Below are positions 53,295 to 63,165 of a stretch of DNA of 64,000 nt, in pieces. The notes beneath the pieces are model-generated. The model was not told where the DNA came from and did not search any database. It saw only the letters and a list, made by a program, of their open reading frames with translations. Position numbers and translations under genes: made by a program. Source of the stretch: Nilaparvata lugens. Lineage: Eukaryota > Arthropoda > Insecta > Hemiptera > Delphacidae. The stretch covers positions 66,408,708-66,472,707 of the forward strand of contig NC_052508.1 of assembly GCF_014356525.2 (NCBI RefSeq). Reading direction: 5' to 3'. Position 1 is the stretch's first letter. Each line of letters begins with the position of its first letter.

Positions 53295-55582
53295 AGTTCA
53301 GCTGAAGGGTAGGTGTTACCATGAAACCTGTAAATGTAAATTAATTATTCTGTAATGTAAATCAATTTTTGAACAAAAATATAGTGGTATTGACAACATC
53401 AACGTCTAAGGATGGGCACACACCAGTTAGTCAAGACAAGCCTAGTCACGATTAGTCACAATACTTCACATAGTTGCTTATGAGTAAGTTTATATAGTTG
53501 CAGTGAGTAGGTTTTTGATTTGTATTGAAATTTTTTAAATAAGTGCAATATTTCTAAAGTTTTTAATTTATTGTGATACAATCTGTGATTCATTTAGAGT
53601 ATAAAATCAACCTTCAAAATTCAAAATTTTAAATTATCATTCCTGGACCGAAAATCAAGTAACGAAGCAGTGTGTGATTACATAACCTTATCTTTTGGAC
53701 AACATTAACATTTTATCAAAATTTTTGGAGAGAAATAGTACAGGCTCAGCCTAGTTTTTCCTCCAATGTCATAATAATTGTATTATGATTATAGTATTTT
53801 ATACAATAAATGAATGAAATGAAATTATGAAGCAACACACACTGATTAGTTATTGCAATTAGACATGTCTTCATAAGCAACTATGTGAAGTATTGTGACT
53901 AAACGTGTCTTGTCTTGACTAACTGGTGTGTGCCTAACCTTATTCTTTCAATTATCGATATGAATTTGAAGAGCATTTATCATAAGTGAATAGTTCTGTA
54001 AGACAAGACTGACTTTGTTTTAATAAGACATTTGAAAAGTGCAATAAAATTTATTCATTCTTCAATTTGCAGGTGAGGAGTCGAGACTTGAAGACTGTGA
54101 CATTAGACTGAACGGACAGCTGCACGGAAAACGGCACCTCTGCTACTGGAACAGTAATTTTGTGTTCGTCAAATGCGGACAGAGAAACCTGCCTGCGGCT
54201 CCGATTACTGGGGTGGTATCAGGTGAGATATTCATATATTTTGGAAATCTATGATATTATAATACATAAAAATGTTCTTTCTTCATTGATGAGTAAATGG
54301 ACTTTTTAGTAAGTTTGATTTAATATAACGTGAGTTTTATTACAACTAAAAAATGTCATTAAATTTATCTATTTAAACTGGATTTGCACACCACAGTGCC
54401 AGTAAACAGTAAAAATATAATTCCAACTATTCTCACTCAGCCCGACTGAGGAAGTATGAATGGATAAAACAGGTTAACTTGTCCTGAAAAAAAAACTACA
54501 ACGAGGATCGAGGATCTATTAGAACTCATGGCAATTAAATTTTCATTTTCACTGTTGTGTGGAATCCAGCTTTATTCAACTTCCAAAGATACAACACCAA
54601 TTTTACAATGGAAAATCAAAAACAAGCGAAAATATTTCTCTTTCAATGATCACATTTCATTTTGTATACTAAAGTGCATTACATAGAGCTATAATAGCAT
54701 TACAGTTCAAGATTCTTAAGTCTAATTTGAAGTTAAATTTCAGTTATTTCACGTTCTTCCATTCTTTTACAAAGAAAAATATAATGGAAAAACAAAAACT
54801 AGCGAAAATATTTCTCTTTTAATGATCCCATTTCATTTTGTATACTAAGGTGCATTACATAATTAAGTAGCATTACAGTACAAGATTCTTAAGTCTAATT
54901 TGAAGTTAAATTTCAGCTATTTCACGTTATGTTAGGTATACTAACACCAGCTTTGACTGATTTATTGCCACTTCTTCTAAGATTTATTACTGTCTAAAAG
55001 TAAGTGAGAAAATAAGGTAATGCCGCATCCACATGCTGGCCCAATGAAGACCAACGACGACAAACACCAGCGTGTGGATGGGTGGTTTACCAACGATGGC
55101 CTTCATTGCTTACGTGGGGTTACTAGGCTGGGCCATCGACTGGGTCAAAGTGTTAGTGAGTGCGAATTTTGTAATTTTCCACTTCATTCATTTCATTCGA
55201 TTATAGAATAATTTAATTTTAATCTTATAACAGCGAAATGGCACTCACTCACTCGCAGAATTTTAAATCTACCCGACCAAAAACGTTCAAATTTGGTAGG
55301 TATGCTCAGTTGGCCCTTTAGAGGCGCACTAAGAACGGATTTGGTAAAATTTCCAAAGATACGACCAAAATCTGCGTTTTTCCAGCGTTTTTTGCGCTTT
55401 CTCAGCTTTATCGAGAACAAATGAACAGAAAATGTTCAAATTTACTACAGAAGCTCAGCTGGGGTGTAATAATGTTGTGTTAGAAGGAATTTGAAATAAC
55501 GCCAAAGATACGCCCAAAATTAGCGGTTTTTTGCGTTTTCTCAGTTCTTTCGTCAAGTAATAGACAGAAAATCTTCAAATTT
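53295..55582 (+). repeat. 2.29-kb tandem duplication, right copy
   Basis: A near-identical head-to-tail copy of 51007-53294. The join reads CTTCAAATTT|AGTTCAGCTG. The outer left edge has ACATT|AGTTCAGCTG and the outer right edge CAAATTT|GGTACAGAGG, so short TTAGTTCAG-like microhomology may have guided it. Either a recent duplication or uncollapsed haplotypes. Confidence 0.9.
54073..54222 (+). pseudogene. bark: bark exon 22 copy B: duplicate with one-base deletion
   Basis: Identical to 51781-51931 except GCGGGCTCC became GCGGCTCC, so it is 150 bases and leaves the frame after N-L-P-A. It would then read A-P-I-T-G-V-V-S instead of G-S-D-Y-W-G-G-I. It cannot join exon 23 in frame as it stands. 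If the missing G is an assembly error, both copies would be equivalent alternatives. Confidence 0.8.
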
Positions 55583-55977
55583 GGTACAGAGGTCTAGCTA
55601 GGGTCTAAAAATTTTGTGATGAGGTGACTCTAATATTTCATCAAAGCTACGCCCAAAATCAGCGTTTTTCCAATGTTTTTCTTAGCTTTTCTGCGTTTTC
55701 TCACCTTTTTCAATAATTGATGGAAATATATAAAAAAAATTCAGTACACAGGTTTAGCTGAGGTGGGAAAATTTTGTTCGACAAAGTTACGCCGATATAG
55801 TAACAGGTGATTTTACCAGCGTTTTTCTACGTTTTCTCAAATTTTCGAGATCAAATTGACATGAAACGTTCAAATTCGGTACAGAGGTTCCGATGAGGTC
55901 TACAAATTGAGAGGCCTTCAATATTTCGCCTATGATATGCTCAAAAATTGCGTTTTTCAACGTTCTCCTAGATCATT

Positions 55978-56100
55978 AGAGGCAGGCGAGCGAAGCGAGC
56001 CCACTGATCTCATTTTTGGTCGATCCAGTCGGGGGTCCAGGGGGCGGAGCCCCCTGGCTAGACGGATATGGCGAGCAAAGCGAGCCTGACGGCTAGTATT
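55978..56100 (+). mobile_element. CTAGT-ended repeat, second copy
   Basis: AGGCGAGCGAAGCGAGCCCA, GATCCAGTCGGGGGTCCAGG, GGGCGGAGCCCCCTGG (a hairpin) and GAGCCTGACGGCTAGTATT are related to the 26371-26552 element. Only one terminus is clear. Confidence 0.55.
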
Positions 56101-56215
56101 ATAATAAAATTAGGTATTACGGCGAGGCAATACATCTCTTTGCAACGAGGATCTCTCTGCCAATTGAAGGAATAATCATAGATAAATGAATAAAATGAAG
56201 AAATTCTAATTACAG

Positions 56216-56476
56216 ATTTGCAAGCTCAGACTTTGAACAGAACTCGTTCGAGCACAGAGTCCACGACACGGTCACCCACGAGACGATCCAGCGAACCGAC
56301 TCAGTTGTGGAGTTCGCCAACATCACTGGAGCCGGAATTCTGCACAATCAGCGGTCGCCCGCCATCTTGGCCGTTTCCAAATCTCCAATCATCACCAACG
56401 TCAACATCACCAATTCGGCTTCTCATGGCATCTCTCTCATTTCGCCTTCGGATAGTGTCAATCTTCTTTTCAATTG
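56216..56476 (+). CDS. bark: bark exon 23: beta-helix of module 3
   Basis: Acceptor TAATTACAG and donor GTAAGT bound 261 bases, phase 2 to 2. It encodes F-A-S-S-D-F-E-Q-N-S-F-E-H, V-V-E-F-A-N-I-T-G-A-G-I-L, A-I-L-A-V-S-K-S-P-I-I-T-N-V-N-I-T-N-S-A-S-H-G-I-S-L and ends F-N-W with the next exon. The I-x-N-V-x-I-x-N-S-x-x-H-G-I rung is typical PbH1. Confidence 0.88.
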
Positions 56477-56867
56477 GTAAGTTTCCATCTGCCAACCTCC
56501 ACATTATATAAACATTATATAAATAATAATGGGTATTGGTATCTGCGACTTATATACTATGTTTTTTGTATTATGATTTTCGTTTGGATTTGTATTTTAA
56601 AATTAATTAATCTGATAAATTCAAAATTATTGTAGTACATACATTTTTGGACTCAAAATAGTGTGTGAATTGAGTTATCATTTGCATAACCTCTAGACTG
56701 TGTATTTCAAATTAAGGTTTAAAGTAGTTTTGGGCGAATGCCTGTTGTTTTTTCCTGCATTGTATCTATTTTCTATGTATAAATGAAATGAAATGAACTA
56801 TACTGGTAGTTTGTTTATAGATAGAAATTACTGAGATATTGCTTTTATTCAAATGCTAATGAATTAA

Positions 56868-57150
56868 TAATAATTATTAAACGGAAATCCAAATTAAATG
56901 CTGTAAATCATCCCGAAGACGGGGGGTGATATGTGTATATATGTCGTAAGGATTGAGACCTTTTGATTCTGGTTATATAGCTCTCTGCTTTCTCTCATCC
57001 TCTTTCCTTGACCTCTATGTTTCTTTCTATATTATACAGAGTGATTATAAAAGCACTTTACAACTTTGAAAGCACATAAATATTTGCTACTGCAAATATT
57101 GACAACAGGGTGAAGAGAATTAAATTTGGATTTTCGTTTCATAATTATTA
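56868..57150. mobile_element. MITE family E copy 3, with insertion
   Basis: The left end ATTATTAAACGGAAATCC to AATCATCCCGAAGAC and the right half TTGCTACTGCAAATATTGAC to TTTGGATTTTCGTTTCATAA belong to family E. About 150 bases between them (GGGGGGTGATATG to AAGCACATAAATA) are absent from the other two copies, so they were inserted. The insertion's own ends are not obvious. Confidence 0.72.
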
Positions 57151-57199
57151 GTTTGTTTATTGTTGGATAACGCTGATTTTGATTCGATTTGATATATGG

Positions 57200-57860
57200 T
57201 TGATGAGGTAAAAATTTAAGGGAGGATAACAATTTGACAAAAACCAACTTGTCCAATATGCCTGTAATGCCAACAAATGAAGCTATACAAAACATGATGT
57301 TTCACTTTTATAATTTACAATATACTGCTCAAAGAAGGGCGGCTATTCAGGCAAAACTTCTTGGGAATGGTGAGGCTTTTGATCCTGCAAAGTTTCGGAG
57401 GGGCAAAAAGAAAAACCCAAGAGACCAGAGATGGGTGACACTCCAGGCACAAATGTGGGTCAAGGGTGGCCAGGCGCCCTAGAGGCGATTTGGCGACCCC
57501 TTCATCAGCGGACCTACAAAGAAGGCCAGGAGTGGAACTCGCATAGGTCACCAGGACCAATCAGTCTGAAGGGACTGCCAAGCATATCACACTGGATTGC
57601 GAGAGACCAGGGGCAAGGAGAAGGGCTTTGTTTGGCGGCAAGCAACCAGGTGATTAATGGGATGTTAGTATAGGAAAAACTCCTGGAACTTGTAGAGGAC
57701 ACAGGTATTTATTTTGCCTAACTAACGTACTTGGGGACACAATAAGCTCCGGTTGACGAGTGGGGACCTTGTAGAGGACACATGTATTTATTTTGCCTAA
57801 CTAACATACTACTTGGGAACACAATAAGCTCCGGTTGACGTGTGGGGCTCTTTGAACCTT
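57200..57860 (+). other. Unassigned GC-richer segment with tandem duplication
   Basis: An open frame at 57234-57482 (82 codons, M-T-K-T-N-L-S-N-M-P-V-M-P-T-N) has no family I recognise. It is probably a transposon remnant. At 57690-57850 an ~80-base unit with GACACAGGTATTTATTTTGC and CACAATAAGCTCCGGTTGAC is tandemly repeated twice. Confidence 0.45.
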
Positions 57861-57929
57861 TGGATCCTTAAATCCGTCCCTTCAAGCATAACAATTTATA
57901 ATTTAGAATGATTTCCTTATTTGCCATAT

Positions 57930-58205
57930 TTTCAAAAATGCCTTCTCTGATTGGTTCTCGTGGCATTTTATCATGGTTCTCATAATAAACTATGAGACAT
58001 GGCCTGGTTACACGAAAGCTTGTTTAATTTTGATCATGATCTGTCAATTAATTTTGATCCTGTTAAAATTTATCAAGCTCTCGTGCATCGGTCAATGTGT
58101 TATAGTTTACTTCATACTAAATAGATGAATAAATAATATTCAATAATTAATAAACAATTTTTGACCATGATCAAAATTCAACAAGCTTCCGTGCAAAGGG
58201 GTCAT
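57930..58205. mobile_element. Palindromic MITE family B, broken copy
   Basis: AAAAATGCCTTCTCTGATTG and GGTTCTCGTGGCATTTTATC are followed by a displaced CCTGGTTACACGAAAGCTTG and, later, its inverse CAAGCTTCCGTGCAAAGG. The segment looks like two damaged elements side by side. A family I segment follows at 58220-58345. Confidence 0.55.
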
Positions 58206-58470
58206 GTCTCATAGTTTATTGATAATATAAATAAAAATATAAATCTAAATTTTTAAGAAAATGGCATTAGTAGCCGAAACATGTCGTGACGAAATAATTT
58301 TTAAAAAGGGTACTCAGATTTATATTTTCATTTATATTCAAAAGTAGCACTAAATAAAAAAACAATTTGTTACAAACTATACAATCACAGTTGATTGTAC
58401 AGATTTCATTTCAAAATATATATTTGAAAATAGATTATTGATAGGTACTTATTTGTATGTATTTGAACAG

Positions 58471-58728
58471 GATACAACACTCGCTCGGGTTTGGCGTGAC
58501 GTTGGCGTCGCTGACTGGAGAAGGCCGGGAGAGCGAAGAGAGTTCGTTCACACCGGCCAGAAACGTGTATCTGCCTCAGAATGTGTTCAGCATGGTCGAC
58601 ATGTGTGACCCCACTAAACAGATCTTTGTGCAGGAGAGAATCTTCGTCTACTACAAGTACCAGAATAGGCCTGTCAACTGTGTCAAGATTTTCTACAGCT
58701 CGTTCAGTGTCAAGCCTTTCGGATTCAG
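58471..58728 (+). CDS. bark: bark exon 24: beta-helix to CUB, module 3
   Basis: Acceptor TTTGAACAG and donor GTGAGA bound 258 bases, phase 2 to 2. It encodes W-I-Q-H-S-L-G-F-G-V-T-L-A-S-L-T-G-E-G-R, V-Y-L-P-Q-N-V-F-S-M-V-D-M-C-D-P and E-R-I-F-V-Y-Y-K-Y-Q-N-R-P-V-N-C-V-K-I-F. The M-C...C pair and strands start the third CUB-like domain. It is the counterpart of exons 5 and 14. Confidence 0.88.
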
Positions 58729-59003
58729 GTGAGAGAATCGACTATTCTAGAATTATTCATTCATAACTCCTTCATTAATCGTCCAAACGGGGGTATTATG
58801 TATTTACTTTAGTTTTGTACATACTTATTATAATACATTTTACATAAATAAGAATAGAAATCCAAGTACCCTTTTTAAAATTGTTTATTGTATATGAAAC
58901 ATATAACCGAAACGTGTTGTGACGAGACAATTAAAAAAAACTTGGATTTCTATTTTTATTTACATTTTACATGTATGCACCCATCTATATTTTCATTATA
59001 TTA

Positions 59004-59253
59004 AGCTGCGTACACATATTCGTGCTTCCAACCCGCACCGAACACGCTCCTCCCTCGTACCGCCCTCGTACCGCCCTCGTACCACCATCGAACTACAGTC
59101 GCACCGCCCACGCACCCATCATGAACGTTACGGAAGATGTTAGCTCTTCTCGCGTTCCCCGGTCGATCCACTGTTGCTCGCCGGTCGATCATCAATCGCT
59201 CTGCTGGAGTGACGTTCGGTTGCGGAGCAGAGCGACAGTCTGTACGCACCTTA
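59004..59253. mobile_element. MITE with GCGTACACA ends
   Basis: AAGCTGCGTACACATATTCG at the left mirrors GTCTGTACGCACCTT at the right. The interior is GC-rich and cytosine-rich (CCGCCCTCGTACCGCCCTCG). It contains open frames on both strands only because stops are rare in such composition. Confidence 0.72.
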
Positions 59254-60251
59254 ATGTAACATTCTTGAATAGAATTTAATTGACAATTATGAAGCATACT
59301 TATTCAACAGCTTATGCAACGGAAACTTTGAACATTTTAGAATGCTAACAAATATTGTCTTCACCATTTCATTAGAGGAATAAAATGAGAAGGAAAGGAA
59401 CTAGAAGGAGAAGAAGCATGAGAAAAGAAGAAGAGAAATATTGGATTGACTGATTGAGTGGGAAGACTGTAGGAGGGACAAATCGCTGTTTTTTCAAGCT
59501 GAAAATCAATGTTTTATCTTTGATCACACGATAGAACCATATTGGTCTGAAATAATATTCTCAAATTGAATAGTATGGGATCGTTTTATAATATTGAGAA
59601 ACTATTTTAGAAACTGGAAGTCATGTTAGCCTATATAGAAAGAAGGTTCCCACACTGTAATATTGGAAGAAGGCTCCCACACACTATACACTTGTATATC
59701 ATCATAAATTACTAGCTCGCCGTACTGTATAGTTCAAGAAACGTTATTCCTGTATAACTTATCAATTTTTGTGTAACATGTCTCTAGTCACCTCCCATTT
59801 TCTACCATTATTACCATACTGAGAGCAGGTTAGAAAGAAAGTTTTCCGAGTTATTTATGTTTATGTTTTGATGTATTTTTTCAAATAGTGTCCTTGTTTT
59901 TTAACGATTGGGAAATTCTCTTTCGTTATAATTAGACCCTGAAACTAAAAAAAAACACCAAGTTATGTCATAAATTGAAGTGTAGTGCAACATTGAAAAA
60001 ATAATTTCTATGATGTAATTTTTTTTGAAACTCACTTATTTCTGTTGAAATTTAAGCAGAAACTCATCCTCCATCTAAATTTCACAAGCTTACTTATTTC
60101 TGTTACTCCAAGGCCCAGTTTCTAGTTCACTAATTAAATCTAATAGAACATTAAACCTATAGATTTAATTAAAAATTGAACTTTTGTGAAATGAAACATT
60201 GTTCTATAGAACGTTCTAGAATAACGTTATTTATTGATTGGTATTTTCCAG
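59254..60251. other. Intron 24 right part, nothing recognised
   Basis: AT-rich. An AGAAGGTTCCCACACTGTAAT / AGAAGGCTCCCACACACTA local direct repeat sits near 59640-59690. A TCTATAGAACGTTCTAGAATAA short inverted region lies near 60203-60228. No exon or RNA gene is supported. Confidence 0.5.
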
Positions 60252-60490
60252 GTTACTACAGTTCAATATGCTGAACTCAACCGATGAAATAAAGCTCTAC
60301 GATGGAAATATATACTCGCCTCAATGGTCGAAGCTATTGGCTACAATAAACAGCAAGTCGGGAATGGAGAAGAAATTCATCACCACCAAAACTATCAGTT
60401 TGAGTATGAAAATGGTGACCAGCGGAGCCTCTGAGAACTATGGCTTCATTGCTGAAATAGTCACGCTTCCGATCTCCGCTATTGGATTCA
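60252..60490 (+). CDS. bark: bark exon 25: CUB-like domain of module 3
   Basis: Acceptor TATTTTCCAG and donor GTAAGT bound 239 bases, phase 2 to 1. It encodes L-L-Q-F-N-M-L-N-S-T-D-E-I-K-L-Y-D-G-N, K-L-L-A-T-I-N-S-K, I-S-L-S-M-K-M-V-T-S-G and Y-G-F-I-A-E-I-V-T-L. The D-E-I-x-L-Y-D-G and Y-G-F-x-A-x-I motifs are the strongest CUB match of the three modules. The exon ends at phase 1 like exons 6 and 15. Confidence 0.9.
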
Positions 60491-60839
60491 GTAAGTTATC
60501 ATTCATTGCATTAGATATTCCTTCTATGTTGAGCTGAAGAATTTTCAGCTTGGTACTTTTTATTGGTTCCCAATAAAACAAAATTTGCCCTCTTCCATCT
60601 CAATACTCACATGGCACAAGCACAGGTCAGGTTTGACTTCTGTGGGCAAGCAGTACCCTTTACTTGCAACCCTAAATACTTGGGAGTAGTCCTTGATAGG
60701 ACCCTGTCATACAAGACCCATATCCAAAGGTTAAGTTGCAAGGTGCGTAGCAGAGTCAACCTGATACGAAAGCTGGCTGTTACAAATTGGGGAGCTGGAG
60801 CTGATTGCCTAAGAATTTCATCCCTGTCACTTATTTTTT

Positions 60840-60961
60840 ACTTTCCTTGCCCTACTACCATAGGTAAGGAAAGTATTGCTTTCCAAAAAAAAATTAAGGT
60901 ACCCCAATTTCAAGTTTTCTAGACGTTTCAAGGCCCCCTGAGTCAAAAAACATGATTTTTG

Positions 60962-61021
<60 letters not shown>

Positions 61022-61917
61022 ACGATATCTCATCTCCCAATCAACGGAATGACTTGAAATTTGGAACTTAAGGTCCTTACACTATAAGGATCCGACACGA
61101 ACATTTTCGATCAAATGCAATTCAAGATGGATGCTAAAATCGCGAAAATGTTGTCTAAAACATGGCATTTGAATGATTGGAATATCTCAGTAATTTCCAT
61201 CTCTATACAGAATGTTCTAGTTTAATTCTATGATATATTTAAAAATATGAATAGATGCCCTGATGAACATCACACTAATATTTCTACTTTCCTTGCCCTA
61301 TTACAAGGTAAGGAAAGTATTGCTTTCCGAAAAAAATTAAGGTGCCCCAATTTCTAAATTTCAATACGTTTCAAGGTCCCCTGAGTCCTAAAAAGTGGTT
61401 TTTGGGTATTGGTCTGTATGTTTTTCGCGATTTTCTCGAAAACGGCTCCAACGATTTCGATTAAATTTATACCTAAAATAGTCATTGATAAGCTCTATCA
61501 ACTGCCACAAGTCTCATATCTGTAAAAATTTCAGGAGCACTGCACCATCTATGCAAAGTTTGATTTTAGATTCCCAATTATAAGGTTTCAGTTCAATTCA
61601 AACAAAAAATTCCAAGTGGAAAAGATTGAGCATAAAAATCTCTACAATTAATGTTCAGTAACATTTTCACTCAAAATTGAAAATAAGCTCGAAATTCGAG
61701 AAAATAAGATTATTCAATTGCAAACTGTTGGCAACTGTTGATTCTATTAAATCTTTCACTATGAAGAGGTAGCAGACTTCGTGTGTCTGCAGCGCTATTG
61801 TCCTGTCACCAGCTGGCTCAGATCTTAGAAAAGTAGACTTGAGATGCGCGGGAACAGTAGCGTCAGTTGATCAATTTTCATAACGGCAAGGAAAGTTGTG
61901 TGAGTGTGCCACACCAG
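60840..61917. mobile_element. 1.08-kb repeat inserted in the LINE, 7-bp duplication
   Basis: ATTTTTT lies at 60833-60839 and 61918-61924. The insert begins ACTTTCCTTGCCCTACTACC and contains GGTAAGGAAAGTATTGCTTT twice (60862 and 61306), so it is itself a partial tandem. It includes a (GT)n run at 60963-61018 and ends TGTGTGAGTGTGCCACACCAG. No ORF. I recall similar repeats from planthopper genomes, but cannot check. Confidence 0.75.
60960..61019 (+). repeat. (GT)n microsatellite, about 28 units
   Basis: Uninterrupted GT dinucleotides occupy almost 60 bases inside the inserted repeat. The opposite strand therefore shows a spurious H-T-H-T peptide. Confidence 0.97.
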
Positions 61918-62270
61918 ATTTTTTCAATAGCTGAGTATTGCTCACTGGTATGGCTCTACAGCTCCCACACAAAGAAACTGGATGCCCAACTGAACAGTGC
62001 ATTGAGAATCATTTCAGTCACAATAAGACCCACTCCAGGTTCCATGGCTTCCATGTTTAGCCAATATAGCTCCAGCATAGCTTCGTAGAGAAGAGCACCT
62101 AATGAGAGAATGGAAAAAGTGCCTACACAATCCAAAAATGACACATAGCTGCTGAATGCCCAATCCATTCTTTTGAGGGAGACCTAAGAGAGCTGCATGA
62201 AGCTACAAACAGAGCTGTAGCTGGTTAAAGCAGCTAAGAATAGAATTGTGAGTGACACTGGAACTAAATA

Positions 62271-62953
62271 TTTTTATTTTTCCTAGGCTAGGCCTGAAAC
62301 TGATATTTATTTATTTCATTGGCAATTACAGATCATAATTATAATACATATTATAATAATATGATTATTATTATAATAATATAATAATGATAATACATAT
62401 TTCATGTTTTGGAGACGAGGGTCTCCTGAAAAGTTTATTTTTTAGACCTGATTATCATTTTATTTTCCTGAAATGAAAAAAAAAAGAATTTTAAGGCTGA
62501 TGTTGGTGTTAGGACCATACGATTGAATGAATTGCATTAGATTATCATTATTTGCAATAGTATTGTTTTATGTATGTTATCAAATAAACCCTATCATTCA
62601 CAATTGAAGCAATACACAAAAAAAAGAAAAAAAGTAGGTTGGGAATGCAACGCTTCTGATGTAACGTTTTATACTGAGTTTTGGTAGATTCAATACTCAA
62701 AGATGGCAAATGAAAAATGGAAATTAAATCATTCATAAAAAATAAATAAATTATATCATTCATAGTTTAGAATGATATTGTAACTATCAATGTATAAATA
62801 AATTACTGTGGTAATCGAATTCTAATCAACTAAACTCATTGATAGGGTATGATCTCATTGGATGCACTTATGTCATGCGTTGTATAAAAATGTCATATTG
62901 GACAAAAGTATTTCTTTATTCAAAGAATATTTCTTTTTTTTGTTTTCGAATAG
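62271..62953. other. Intron 25 right part, AT-rich, no gene
   Basis: A TATAATAATATGATTATTATTATA-type palindromic AT run (quoted in part) spans about 62340-62400. A CTTCTTTTTTTTGTTTTCGAATAG pyrimidine tract (quoted in part) precedes exon 26. Nothing else is evident. Confidence 0.5.
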
Positions 62954-63165
62954 ATCGTGACGTCCAGCATAACATCTCGTATTCGTCGTTGAAACACAAC
63001 TGGCAAGGCGCTGTTCAGTATGTGAGCGCCGGAGAGGTGAATCCAAGGACAACCTTGGAATGGAATCAGATCGAGGACAATGGGGTTCAGCTCTACGGAA
63101 ACTTCACCACTTGCAAAGCGGCTGTCGAGCTAGACCTGCAAAACACTCAAAATCTTCATTTCCGG
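62954..63165 (+). CDS. bark: bark exon 26: start of second beta-helix, module 3
   Basis: Acceptor TTTCGAATAG and donor GTAAAT bound 212 bases, phase 1 to 0. It encodes R-D-V-Q-H-N-I-S-Y-S-S-L-K-H-N-W-Q-G-A-V-Q-Y and T-T-L-E-W-N-Q-I-E-D-N-G-V-Q-L-Y-G-N, then A-V-E-L-D-L-Q-N-T-Q-N-L-H-F-R. These are beta-helix rungs. The next exon, phase 0, must lie beyond 64000 or in the unassigned last 835 bases. Confidence 0.87.

Larger units (their letters stand above)
60545..62270 (+). mobile_element. LINE fragment split by a later insertion
   Basis: The left part encodes K-T-K-F-A-L-F-H-L-N-T-H and K-Y-L-G-V-V-L-D-R-T-L-S-Y-K-T-H-I, the region after the RT active site. The right part (from 61925) encodes S-I-A-E-Y-C-S-L-V-W and K-K-L-D-A-Q-L-N-S-A-L-R-I-I. 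Rejoining them at ATTTTTT restores S-L-I-F-S-I-A-E-Y-C. It is truncated at both ends, with later frameshifts. Confidence 0.8.
1384..63165 (+). other. bark: Gene span: bark beetle/anakonda orthologue, partial at both ends
   Basis: Twenty-six exons can be joined in frame by GT-AG introns across this span; the individual exon entries give the details. The product is a giant extracellular protein made of three repeats of SRCR, beta-helix, CUB-like and beta-helix segments. This triple-repeat order matches the insect tricellular-junction protein Bark beetle/Anakonda (family knowledge). In Drosophila it is about 3,100 residues, with a C-type lectin domain and one transmembrane segment near the C-terminus. 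About 2,140 codons are visible here. The signal peptide, the end of module 3, lectin and membrane segments are missing, so the gene extends beyond 64000 and probably before position 1. Exons are GC-richer than the AT-rich introns. Confidence 0.88.

Noticed and set aside
57234..57482. 82-codon open frame that could be a small gene
   Set aside because: No recognisable family, no splice or promoter context, surrounded by repeat segments. Left as unassigned.
58971..59297. Open frames of 98-102 codons on both strands
   Set aside because: They lie in a cytosine-rich MITE (59004-59253) where stop codons are rare. No recognisable protein, no splice context.
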